Assembly: GCA_900756605.1 (NCBI GenBank)
Contig: CAAEKX010000169.1
Location: 1-7,037, forward strand
From: Coriobacteriia bacterium
GTDB taxonomy: Bacteria > Actinomycetota > Coriobacteriia > Coriobacteriales > QAMH01
Direction: 5' to 3'
DNA length: 7,037 nucleotides
Positions 1 to 5,171 of this stretch are shown one piece after another. The notes under the pieces were generated by a model. It was not told where the DNA came from. It ran no database searches and worked only from the letters and a program-made list of their open reading frames with translations. Made by a program: the position numbers and the translations under genes. Within the stretch, counting starts at the first letter, position 1. Every line of letters starts with the position of its first letter.

Positions 1-225
1 TATGGCCGCATGCTCATCGACTTCGTGGCCAAGCGCTATGCGGGCGAGTATGACATCCTGCAAGTGGGGACAGGCGACAGTCCGCTCACCGTGCCGTTTT
101 ACGAGCGATGCGGCTTCGAACGCTCTCATATAGTCGAAGGGTTCTTCACGGAAAACTACGACCACCCCATATTCGAGGGCGGCGTCCAGCTCGTCGACAT
201 GGTCTATCTGCGCAAGCGTTTGTAG
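1..225 (+). CDS. GNAT-family N-acetyltransferase, C-terminal fragment
   Basis: The gene enters from before the window and is open from base 1 to the TAG at 223-225, so only its last 74 codons are seen. The visible part matches the end of a GNAT fold: a strand and turn (QVGTGDSP), then FYERCGF, the usual helix and strand near the acetyl-CoA site, then FFTENYDHPIFEGG and a closing VDMVYLRKRL. The GTG-S plus YxxCGF plus NYDxPIxExG pattern resembles, from memory, the YvbK-like group of Bacillus acetyltransferases. The enzyme would move an acetyl group from acetyl-CoA to an amine, but the substrate cannot be told. The pyrophosphate-binding loop of the fold (Q/RxxGxG/A) lies upstream and out of view. 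I see no good terminator after the stop. Confidence 0.85.
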   Translation, partial: YGRMLIDFVAKRYAGEYDILQVGTGDSPLTVPFYERCGFERSHIVEGFFTENYDHPIFEGGVQLVDMVYLRKRL

Positions 226-297
226 CTGGAGCTTGGGTTTGCCGTGCGGCGGTTCCCCTTATCCTTTCGCGCCTGTCCTAATCCGGCTGGGAGTATT

Positions 298-303
298 TAC
301 AAT
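298..303 (+). promoter_or_regulatory. Possible -10 box for the GrpB-family gene
   Basis: TACAAT lies 33 bases before the GTG at 337, in an AT-richer patch after a GC-rich stretch. The expected -35 position (around 275-280, GTCCTA) is a poor match to TTGACA, so this is a weak call. A start of transcription near 310 would place the in-frame ATG at 310 at the very 5' end of the message, which favours the GTG at 337 as the real start. Confidence 0.3.
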
Positions 304-336
304 GACCCCATGGCCACGACCAAAGGAGCGCTACCT

Positions 337-906
337 GTGTCCAAATCCTTGACCGACATGTCCCTCGAAGAGCTCTGGCAGCTCTTTCCCATCGAGCTCG
401 TGGAGCATCGGGACTGCTGGGCCGGTTGGTATCACGAGGAGGCCTCCGTGATCGATGACATCCTGTCTCCGGACCTGCCCCATGCAATTCACCACATCGG
501 TAGCACGGCAATCGATGGCATCTGGGCAAAACCCATCGTTGACATTCTCGTCGAGCTACCCGACGACCCTGCCGTCGAATCCGCCAAGGCGCGGCTTGCA
601 GCTCATGGCTACCTGGTCATGGCCGACCGCGACCTCAACAAGGGCTATACGCCGGAAGGCTTCGCCGAGCGGGTTTTCCACGTCCACTTGCGCATTGCCG
701 GCGACAATGATGAGCTTTACTTCCGCGATTATCTCAACGCCCATCCCGATGTCGCCCAAGGGTACGAGCGCCTCAAGCTCTCGCTTTGGAAGGAGTTCGA
801 GCACGACCGCGATGGCTACACGCAGGCGAAGGCCGCCTTCGTCAGGAAGTACACGGACCTCGCCAAGGCCGAGCATTCGTCTGGCACGGACGTGTTACCC
901 TGCTGA
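337..906 (+). CDS. GrpB family protein (UPF0157)
   Basis: This is a 189-residue protein of the GrpB/UPF0157 family, which has a nucleotidyltransferase-like fold; the reaction is not established. The family core is clear: HHIGSTAIDG at residues 52-61, then KPIVDILV at 65-72 (the GSTA-x-G and KPxxD signature), RVFHVHL at 112-118 and FRDYLNAHPDVA at 129-140. The length is typical. I chose the GTG at 337 because AAAGGAG at 322-328 lies 8 bases before it and the family homology begins soon after. The ATG at 310 and GTG at 244 are in frame but have no ribosome site and would add an unconserved tail. The next gene starts 31 bases downstream on the same strand, so the two could be co-transcribed. Family assignment is firm; cellular role is unknown. 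Confidence 0.88.
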   Translation: MSKSLTDMSLEELWQLFPIELVEHRDCWAGWYHEEASVIDDILSPDLPHAIHHIGSTAIDGIWAKPIVDILVELPDDPAVESAKARLAAHGYLVMADRDLNKGYTPEGFAERVFHVHLRIAGDNDELYFRDYLNAHPDVAQGYERLKLSLWKEFEHDRDGYTQAKAAFVRKYTDLAKAEHSSGTDVLPC

Positions 907-937
907 GCAACACATGTGGTTACTTGAAGGAGCAGAC

Positions 938-1123
938 ATGGAAGCCGGTACGCAGATGAAGGGTCACGTGGACTCCACGTTGAAGGAGACGACCGAAGAT
1001 ACCCGCCACGAAGACCGTCCGCAGCAGGAAGCTGCGGCAACGCCGGGAGAGCTTCCCACGGACAAGAAGGCGCTCGCAGACGAGCTCATCAAGCAGTATC
1101 GCCTCGAGGAACTCTGCAGGTAA
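938..1123 (+). CDS. Small acidic hypothetical protein, 61 aa
   Basis: I do not recognise this gene. It encodes 61 residues: a hydrophilic stretch (about 1-42) rich in E, D, T, Q and K, probably disordered, then a likely amphipathic helix (DKKALADELIKQYRLEELCR, residues 42-61) ending Cys-Arg. There is no signal peptide or membrane segment. It is supported by AAGGAG at 927-932, five bases before the ATG, by its position 31 bases after the GrpB-family gene, and by hairpins just after its TAA. An ATG at 914 is in frame but lacks a comparable ribosome site. Codons 10-15 contain a 15-base near-palindrome (966-980). It may be a small regulatory or adaptor protein, but that is a guess; it could also be non-functional. 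Confidence 0.5.
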   Translation: MEAGTQMKGHVDSTLKETTEDTRHEDRPQQEAAATPGELPTDKKALADELIKQYRLEELCR

Positions 1124-1136
1124 TACGCATCCATGA

Positions 1137-1166
1137 GAAACGGCGGGGATTGCTCCTCGCCGTTTC
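1137..1166. terminator. Hairpin terminator, probably bidirectional
   Basis: GAAACGGCG (1137-1145) pairs with CGCCGTTTC (1158-1166). The stem continues inward with one G-U and three more pairs to give 13 base pairs closed by a four-base loop (1150-1153). It starts 13 bases after the 61-residue ORF stop. There is no long T tract; the Ts are partly within the stem base. Its symmetry would let it act for the minus-strand gene as well. Confidence 0.55.
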
Positions 1167-1197
1167 ATCTTCGGGAATAGCTTGTGCTTGAAGCCAC

Positions 1198-1220
1198 ATG
1201 CGGGATTTGCCCCGCGTTTT
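1198..1220 (+). terminator. Second hairpin with short T tract
   Basis: ATGCGGG (1198-1204) pairs with CCCGCGT (1211-1217), seven pairs including one wobble, around a six-base loop. TTTT (1217-1220) follows on the plus strand. With the preceding hairpin it would end transcription from the GrpB side before the opposing gene, whose stop codon is at 1232. Confidence 0.45.
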
Positions 1221-1231
1221 GCCTGCGTTTG

Positions 1232-1906
1232 CTAGCTGGAGACAGGCAGGTGCGCGGCGATGGAGTTTGCCAACGTCGCGAGTGGCATCGTCTGCAGCCA
1301 CAGCGTGCCCGGGCCGGTCACCTTCGTGTTGAAGAGGCCTTCGCCGCCCAGCATGATGTTCTTGGCTCCATGGATGCGCTCGACCTCGATCGTCATGCCC
1401 TCGGTAAACCCGAGCACGTTGCCGGTGTCGATGAGCATGCTCTGCCCGGCGGCCAGTTCGTACTTCACCAGCTCGCCATCACATTCCAGGAAGACCAGGC
1501 CCTGACCGCTCATGCGCTGCATGATGAAGCCCTCGCCGCCAAAGAAGCCGCCGCTCATCTTCTTATTGAAGAAGATCGACAAATCAACGCCCATCTCCGA
1601 GGCGAGAAACGACATCTTCTGGGCGATAAAGCCCTTGCCAGGCTCGATTTGGACGGGAAGGATCTTGCCGGGAAAGCTCGACCCGAACGCGATGAGGCCC
1701 GCCGATGACGCGGTATAGATGTTCTGGAACATGGACTCGCCCGAGAACATCTTGGAGAACATCTTGCCGACACCGCCGCCGGTCGTCTCCATGGTCATGC
1801 AGGGATCCATCCACACCATCGACCCCTTCTCGGTCTTCATCTGCTCACCGGCCTCCAGGTGGCAGACCACCACGGGAAACGCTCCGCCCTCGATTTCGTA
1901 TTGCAT
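1232..1906 (-). CDS. TIGR00266/AIM24 family protein
   Basis: The 224-residue product belongs to the TIGR00266 / AIM24-like family, cytosolic beta-rich proteins with no agreed biochemical function. Family marks in order are GSMVWMDPCMTMET near 28-41, a glycine-rich GGGVGKMFSKMFSGES (43-58), NIYTASSAG (62-70), FPGKILPV (78-85), MSGGFFGGEGFIMQRMSGQG (117-136), GNVLGF (162-167) and GGEGLFNTKVTGPG (187-200). This is essentially full length. The start at 1904-1906 follows a strong AGGAGGA (complement of 1910-1916) three bases away. The same frame stays open upstream to 2446, but the homology begins exactly here and that extension reads as unconserved, low-complexity sequence. It is transcribed alone and faces the GrpB gene tail-to-tail, with hairpins between. 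Confidence 0.88.
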   Translation of the reverse strand: MQYEIEGGAFPVVVCHLEAGEQMKTEKGSMVWMDPCMTMETTGGGVGKMFSKMFSGESMFQNIYTASSAGLIAFGSSFPGKILPVQIEPGKGFIAQKMSFLASEMGVDLSIFFNKKMSGGFFGGEGFIMQRMSGQGLVFLECDGELVKYELAAGQSMLIDTGNVLGFTEGMTIEVERIHGAKNIMLGGEGLFNTKVTGPGTLWLQTMPLATLANSIAAHLPVSS

Positions 1907-2126
1907 GGGTCCTCCTCGACTTGGGCATTCGAACCATTCGTGGCGCCATTGTAAGCGGTTTGCCATGCGCGACGGTCGCAAACCGACGCTTCCCGGCGTG
2001 CGCGGAGTCCCGCGCGATGCTGCGTGCCGATATCGTTTCCCTGACGGTTCGGTGACGTGGGGTCGATGGCTTTGAAGCATGCCTTTAAAATGACTGTGAC
2101 CTGCTCCTTCGATTCGGCCAGCTGAT

Positions 2127-2151
2127 GTGCGATGAATCAAGGAAATCGCAC
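2127..2151. repeat. Operator-like inverted repeat before TetR gene
   Basis: GTGCGAT (2127-2133) and ATCGCAC (2145-2151) are perfect 7-base inverted arms with an 11-base spacer, centres 18 bases apart. The site ends 6 bases before the candidate -35 box of the TetR gene. Its size and place fit an operator, possibly for the adjacent TetR protein, but no binding is proven. Confidence 0.4.
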
Positions 2152-2157
2152 CGAGTG

Positions 2158-2186
2158 TTGCAGCCGAGCACATGCCAGTGTTTAAC
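2158..2186 (+). promoter_or_regulatory. Candidate promoter of the TetR gene
   Basis: TTGCAG (2158-2163) and TTTAAC (2181-2186) are separated by 17 bases and resemble housekeeping -35 and -10 boxes. Transcription would start near 2193, leaving a leader of roughly 55 bases before the chosen ATG at 2247. A start there excludes the upstream in-frame ATG at 2172. Confidence 0.35.
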
Positions 2187-2246
2187 AAAATCTCTTGGAT
2201 TATGAAACGTGAGTATGGTTTTATGGTGACTCCGAAAGGGGTACTC

Positions 2247-2954
2247 ATGACTAATATCCCCCGATATGGCAACCGCACGCCCGCCAAAGCGGCTTCACAT
2301 GTCAGGCCTCGACGCAAGAATCTCATGGAAACACGACGTCTTTCTGGGACGCAGGGCTCGATCGTGAGCGCGGCACGCAAGCTCATAGAGCGCAATGGAG
2401 TCCACGCGACGACGGTCACCGCCATCGCCGAGGAAGCCAACGTCACGCGCGAACTCGTCTACTATCACTTCCAAAACAAGAATGGCGTCATAGAGGCATT
2501 GCTCGATGACTATGTCGAGGACCTTGTGGAAAGCGTCATCACGTGGAACGAGGAGCGCACCTTCGGCGACACTGCCGGGTCGCTCAAGAAGTGCATACGC
2601 ACCTTCCGCTATGTGCTCTACGATGCCAAGGGCAAGCCGCGTCCGATGATCCACGTGCTCGAGGAGTTGGGAGTGCGCGATGCGTTCGGCGTGCGGGCAG
2701 CACAGGAGACCGTGGACTGCTTCAGCGATCATATCGTCACGGAGTATGCGGCCCATCATCAGATCGAGATCGACCTCGTGTACGAAATGCTCTGCGTCAC
2801 GATTTACGGCCTGGTGGGGCTAGCCAAGATCAAGCCCAGCGTCTCGGACGAGGAGCTCATGAAGATCGTGGAGCAGACACTCCGCCTTGACATGGGCGTG
2901 ATCGAGGAGACTAGGAGCAAGCGCGAGGCCGCCCCAAACGTACCCGAGGCATAA
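2247..2954 (+). CDS. TetR/AcrR family transcriptional regulator
   Basis: The 235-residue protein is a one-component DNA-binding regulator, usually a homodimeric repressor released by a small ligand. The N-terminal helix-turn-helix is clear at about 38-83: GSIVSAARKLIERNGVHATT, then VTAIAEEANVTRELVYYHF and the family's typical tail NKNGVIEALLDDYV. The rest (about 90-235) is the variable all-helical ligand and dimer domain, so the ligand cannot be inferred. The ATG at 2247 has AAAGGGG at 2235-2241, five bases away. Starting here leaves a basic tail of about 30 residues (RPRRKN, METRR) before the domain; the ATG at 2325 would give a more standard 210-residue protein but lacks a good ribosome site. 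It converges on the exporter gene with an 8-base gap, a possible but unproven target. Confidence 0.88.
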   Translation: MTNIPRYGNRTPAKAASHVRPRRKNLMETRRLSGTQGSIVSAARKLIERNGVHATTVTAIAEEANVTRELVYYHFQNKNGVIEALLDDYVEDLVESVITWNEERTFGDTAGSLKKCIRTFRYVLYDAKGKPRPMIHVLEELGVRDAFGVRAAQETVDCFSDHIVTEYAAHHQIEIDLVYEMLCVTIYGLVGLAKIKPSVSDEELMKIVEQTLRLDMGVIEETRSKREAAPNVPEA

Positions 2955-2969
2955 CCCCCGCCCTATGCC
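2948..2969. terminator. Small hairpin spanning both convergent stop codons
   Basis: GGCATA (2948-2953) and TATGCC (2964-2969) can form a 6-base-pair stem with a 10-base C-rich loop. It covers the TAA of the TetR gene and the TAG of the exporter gene. There is no T tract on either side, so termination activity is doubtful, but no other terminator candidate lies in the 8-base gap. Confidence 0.25.
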
Positions 2970-3853
2970 GCATCTTTGCCCTTCAGGGTAATGACGAGGA
3001 CGGATGCGACGATGACGACTGCGCCGACAAGCTGGATGACGGATAGCGTCTCGCCTAGGATGAGCCATGCCAGGAAGAGCGATGCGGGGGTCTCAACCAG
3101 ACTGAGTATCGCTGCCTTGGTGGAGCCGATGTACTTGATCGCGACGATGTAGAGGACAATCGGCAGGATCGTGGCGATGATGGCAAAGCCGGACGCGATG
3201 CCAAAGCGATACAGGTCAAATCCCATGAAGGCGCCGGGAACCCCCGGGGCAAACAGGACGAGCGATGCTACCAGGCAGACCGTCGACATCGTGAACGTGG
3301 AGGTAAACGAGCTCTCCTCGGAGCTCGTGACGTGGATTATCACGGAATAGCCCGCGAACGAAAGGCAGGCGAGAACAGAGAAAAGCACCCCAAGGGGCTC
3401 CATGAACACGGCATGCGGCTCGAGTATTCCAGATATGAGGATGATGCCAATGATGGAAAGCGCCAGTGCCATCACTACGCGCCAGGTCATCTTTTCCTTG
3501 AAGATTATCGTGTTGAGCAGGGCGACCACGGCGGGAAACGTATAGAAGATGCACGTCACGAGACCGGCGTTCATATGCTGCACCGCAAGGAGGTAAATCC
3601 ATGCCGAAAGGAAGAAGAATGCCGACTGGATGTATGTCTCCTTATGACGGCTGAACAGCCGGTGCTTGCGCCATATCAGCAGCAGGGCACCGAGATAAAC
3701 TACGGTGAATCCCATGCGTAGTATCATCGCCTGGCTGGAATCGAGGCCCGTGGCATACAGCAGCTTGCCGAAGATGCCCATGGTCGAGTAAAGAATCGCC
3801 TGGATGATGGCGGTCGAATACCCTATGAGATTGGCTGAGGCTTTGCTGCCCAT
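2963..3853 (-). CDS. EamA/DMT-superfamily membrane transporter
   Basis: The 296-residue protein is an inner-membrane transporter of the drug/metabolite (EamA) type with ten predicted helices in two repeats. The first repeat runs from about 12 to 142 (GYSTAIIQAILYSTMGIFGK, through FYTFPAVVALLNTIIFKEKMT to ALSIIGIILISG). The second runs from about 153 to 291 and contains the usual ending KYIGSTKAAILSLVETPASLFLAWLILGE split across helices 8-9, then a final LVGAVVIVASVLVI helix and a short KGKDAA tail. Such proteins export amino acids, nucleosides or drugs; the substrate is not readable. I chose the ATG at 3851-3853; an in-frame ATG at 3905-3907 lies upstream of the likely -10 box. The ribosome site would be a run of eight Gs (complement of 3860-3867), which is unusual. 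It is divergent from the hydrolase and convergent with TetR. Confidence 0.88.
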   Translation of the reverse strand: MGSKASANLIGYSTAIIQAILYSTMGIFGKLLYATGLDSSQAMILRMGFTVVYLGALLLIWRKHRLFSRHKETYIQSAFFFLSAWIYLLAVQHMNAGLVTCIFYTFPAVVALLNTIIFKEKMTWRVVMALALSIIGIILISGILEPHAVFMEPLGVLFSVLACLSFAGYSVIIHVTSSEESSFTSTFTMSTVCLVASLVLFAPGVPGAFMGFDLYRFGIASGFAIIATILPIVLYIVAIKYIGSTKAAILSLVETPASLFLAWLILGETLSVIQLVGAVVIVASVLVITLKGKDAA

Positions 3854-3893
3854 CGATAGCCCCCCCCATTGCGAGAAAGCGTGACTTCGGCCA

Positions 3894-3922
3894 ATTGTAT
3901 ACGACAAGCCATTCTCGCCGAA
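3894..3922 (-). promoter_or_regulatory. Candidate promoter of the EamA transporter
   Basis: Read on the minus strand, TTCGGC (complement of 3917-3922) and TACAAT (complement of 3894-3899) are separated by 17 bases. The -10 is good and overlaps a longer TATACAAT; the -35 is weak, as at activator-dependent promoters. Transcription would begin near 3887, about 34 bases before the chosen start codon. Confidence 0.4.
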
Positions 3923-3940
3923 TGGATTTTTCGGTATTGC

Positions 3941-3965
3941 CTGCGCACTTTTCGCGAATGTCTAG
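3941..3965 (+). repeat. 25-base element, copy 1
   Basis: CTGCGCACTTTT followed by CGCGAATGTCTAG. It matches copy 2 (4033-4057) at 24 of 25 positions. It contains two short self-complementary parts, TGCGCA and TTCGCGAA. Its centre lies about 66 bases before the likely transcription start of the minus-strand transporter gene, a place typical for an activator site. Confidence 0.75.
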
Positions 3966-3981
3966 CATTCCATGACATGGG

Positions 3982-4006
3982 TTGCGCATAATTCACGAAA
4001 GTTTAG
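3982..4006 (+). repeat. 25-base element, degenerate copy
   Basis: TTGCGCATAATT followed by CACGAAAGTTTAG. It matches copy 1 at 18 of 25 positions with no gap, keeping TGCGCA, a CGAA core and the TAG end. It starts 41 bases after copy 1 and 51 before copy 2, close to four and five turns of the helix. Confidence 0.5.
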
Positions 4007-4032
4007 AGCTTCATGGCCCATTTACGCTCTAG

Positions 4033-4057
4033 CTGCGCACCTTTCGCGAATGTCTAG
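4033..4057 (+). repeat. 25-base element, copy 2
   Basis: CTGCGCACCTTT followed by CGCGAATGTCTAG, one base different from copy 1. It ends two bases before the TATAAT at 4060-4065 and so covers the -35 and spacer region of the hydrolase promoter. Confidence 0.75.
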
Positions 4058-4090
4058 GGTATAATCGCCCCTGCGTCCTAGACATTCGCG
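4045..4090. repeat. 14-base inverted repeat around the hydrolase -10 box
   Basis: CGCGAATGTCTAGG (4045-4058) recurs exactly in reverse complement at 4077-4090, 18 bases apart. The left arm is the end of copy 2 of the 25-base element; the right arm is a partial inverted copy. The spacer contains the TATAAT. Arms on both sides of the -10 and start point are a classic repressor arrangement, though the DNA could also form a hairpin. Confidence 0.65.
4060..4065 (+). promoter_or_regulatory. -10 box (TATAAT) of the alpha/beta hydrolase gene
   Basis: This is a perfect TATAAT on the plus strand. At 16-18 bases upstream there is no TTGACA-like box (GCACCT region), so the promoter may need an activator. 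Transcription would start near 4072 and give a leader of about 118 bases. Confidence 0.55.
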
Positions 4091-4189
4091 CTTTTTGCGT
4101 ACGCGTGTCTGCGAGAGGCCCCTGGCGCAACAGACGATTGCTCGAGTTCGAGTAAAACGAGGCCGTCCAGTTGGAATACGGAGACAGGT

Positions 4190-5029
4190 ATGCTCAATGT
4201 CCCGGAGCATAAGACTTACCGGACCGAAGACGGCGTCATCCACTACTGGACGAGCGGGGGCTCTGATCCTACGGGGCGGACCCTTGTCTTCTTGCCGGGG
4301 CTGACGGCTGACCATCGCCTGTTCGATAGGCAGATGGAGTACTTTGCGGGCAAACCGGGCATGCGCTGTCTTGTCTGGGATGGCCCCTCGCACGGGCTAT
4401 CGCGACCCTTTCCGCTTACCTGGAGCCTCGATGACCTTGCGCGCATGCTTGACGGCCTGCTCGAGCAGGAGGGAGTCGAGCATCCCATTCTCGTCGGACA
4501 GTCGCTTGGCGGTTATGTCGCGCAAGCGTACATGGATCTGTTTCCCGGCAAGGCGGCGGGATTCGTTTCCATTGACTCCGCGCCGCTTCGGCGCGAATAC
4601 ATCACGGCCGCCGAGCTCTTCTTGCTCAAGCACACGCACGCGATGTATGCCTCCATTCCGTGGAATGCGCTCAAGCGCTTTGGCGCGCAGGTTGCCACGT
4701 CTGGTTATGGCATGCAGCTCATGCGCACGATGATGGACGATTACGAGAAGCCAGAATACGTCGATTTGACGGCGCATGGCTTCCGCGCGCTGGCCGAGGC
4801 GATCGAGGCGGGTCGTCCGTACGCGATCGATTGCCCGGCCCTGTTGATATGCGGCGAGAAGGACAAGACGGGCTCGGCCATGCGCTATAACCGTGCATGG
4901 ACGAAGCGCACGGGGTTGCCGCTCGAGTGGATTGCGGGTGCCGGGCACAACGCCAACACCGACGCTCCTGATGAGGTCAACGGACTCATCGAGGAGTTCG
5001 TGGAGTCGCTGCACGCTCCGTCTATCTGA
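4190..5029 (+). CDS. Alpha/beta hydrolase
   Basis: The 279-residue protein is an alpha/beta-fold hydrolase, probably cytosolic since no signal peptide is seen. The catalytic triad can be placed: Ser105 in GQSLGG (nucleophile elbow), Asp225 in LLICGEKDKTG and His253 in GAGHNANTD. The oxyanion loop FLPGLTADH lies at 34-42 and WDGPSHGLS at 63-71. Between about 133 and 205 is a helical lid. Esterase, lipase-like or C-C hydrolase activity are all possible; the substrate is unknown. The ATG at 4190 has GGAG at 4180-4183, six bases away, and the homology starts soon after it. Translation ends in a tandem TGATGA. It is divergent from the transporter and shares its repeat-rich control region, so the two may be co-regulated. 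No terminator is visible before the next promoter, so readthrough into the GntR operon is possible. Confidence 0.88.
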   Translation: MLNVPEHKTYRTEDGVIHYWTSGGSDPTGRTLVFLPGLTADHRLFDRQMEYFAGKPGMRCLVWDGPSHGLSRPFPLTWSLDDLARMLDGLLEQEGVEHPILVGQSLGGYVAQAYMDLFPGKAAGFVSIDSAPLRREYITAAELFLLKHTHAMYASIPWNALKRFGAQVATSGYGMQLMRTMMDDYEKPEYVDLTAHGFRALAEAIEAGRPYAIDCPALLICGEKDKTGSAMRYNRAWTKRTGLPLEWIAGAGHNANTDAPDEVNGLIEEFVESLHAPSI

Positions 5030-5051
5030 TGACCTCTCTATCCTATCTCCC

Positions 5052-5081
5052 TTGACGGCTGTGTATAGGTGTGTATATACT
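5052..5081 (+). promoter_or_regulatory. Promoter of the GntR-ABC operon
   Basis: TTGACG (5052-5057) and TATACT (5076-5081) with an 18-base spacer make the clearest two-box promoter in the window. Transcription would start near 5088, with a leader of about 84 bases to the TTG start of the GntR gene. Confidence 0.6.
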
Positions 5082-5103
5082 GTTTATATTGCATATGCAC
5101 ACC
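5068..5103. promoter_or_regulatory. Probable GntR (YtrA-type) operator
   Basis: GGTGTGTATA (5068-5077) and TATGCACACC (5094-5103) are inverted arms matching at 9 of 10 positions, spaced by 16 bases of AT-rich DNA. The left arm overlaps the -10 box and the right arm lies just after the expected transcription start. YtrA-type GntR repressors in Bacillus are known to bind spaced GTGTA/TACAC-like arms, and the gene directly downstream encodes such a protein, so autorepression is likely. Confidence 0.55.
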
Positions 5104-5171
5104 GTCTCGTGAGGGGACGCCTTCGCGGGGCGACACGGTAGCTACTGCAGAGCTGCCGGAAAAGAGGACCA

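Larger units (their letters stand above)
1907..2246. other. Regulatory gap between the TIGR00266 gene and TetR gene
   Basis: These 340 bases separate two divergent genes and I find no convincing gene in them. The left part holds the ribosome site of the minus-strand gene and a possible minus-strand -10 box (TACAAT, complement of 1948-1953) without a good -35. The right part holds an inverted repeat (2127-2151) and a candidate plus-strand promoter (2158-2186), both listed separately. The region from about 2080 to 2246 is more AT-rich than the flanking genes, as expected for a promoter. Nothing structured stands out from 1960 to 2100. Confidence 0.6.
3854..4189. other. Divergent control region, transporter and hydrolase
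   Basis: These 336 bases between two outward-facing genes hold no convincing gene. From left to right they contain the G-run ribosome site and likely promoter of the transporter, then a cluster of repeats (3941-4090), a plus-strand TATAAT (4060-4065) and a leader of about 118 bases before the hydrolase. The leader has a short self-complementary GCGTACGC (4097-4104) and the ribosome site GGAG (4180-4183). The repeats are described separately. Confidence 0.6.

Noticed and set aside
455..937. Open frame overlapping the GrpB-family gene and joined to the 61-residue ORF
   Set aside because: It is an out-of-frame shadow of the GrpB gene, with serine/arginine-rich composition. Only the end from 938 has its own ribosome site.
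1907..2446. Extension of the minus-strand TIGR00266 frame by 180 codons upstream
   Set aside because: The frame is open but the extension reads as arginine- and serine-rich sequence unlike the family, runs across the TetR start region, and a strong AGGAGGA directly precedes the start at 1906.
3854..3907. Longer transporter start at 3905-3907
   Set aside because: The added residues are not hydrophobic or family-like, and the likely -10 box lies downstream of that ATG, so it would not be in the transcript.
3941..4090. CRISPR array
   Set aside because: Only two near-identical copies exist, one other is degenerate and one inverted, with unequal spacing, and no cas gene is present. A regulatory cluster fits better.
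4095..4304. Leader-peptide or small ORF before the hydrolase
   Set aside because: The frame begins at a TTG with no ribosome site, overlaps the hydrolase start out of frame and is arginine-rich.
4397..5014. 205-codon minus-strand frame opposite the alpha/beta hydrolase
   Set aside because: It is a shadow of a gene whose catalytic triad is intact; arginine-rich, no domain, no ribosome site support.
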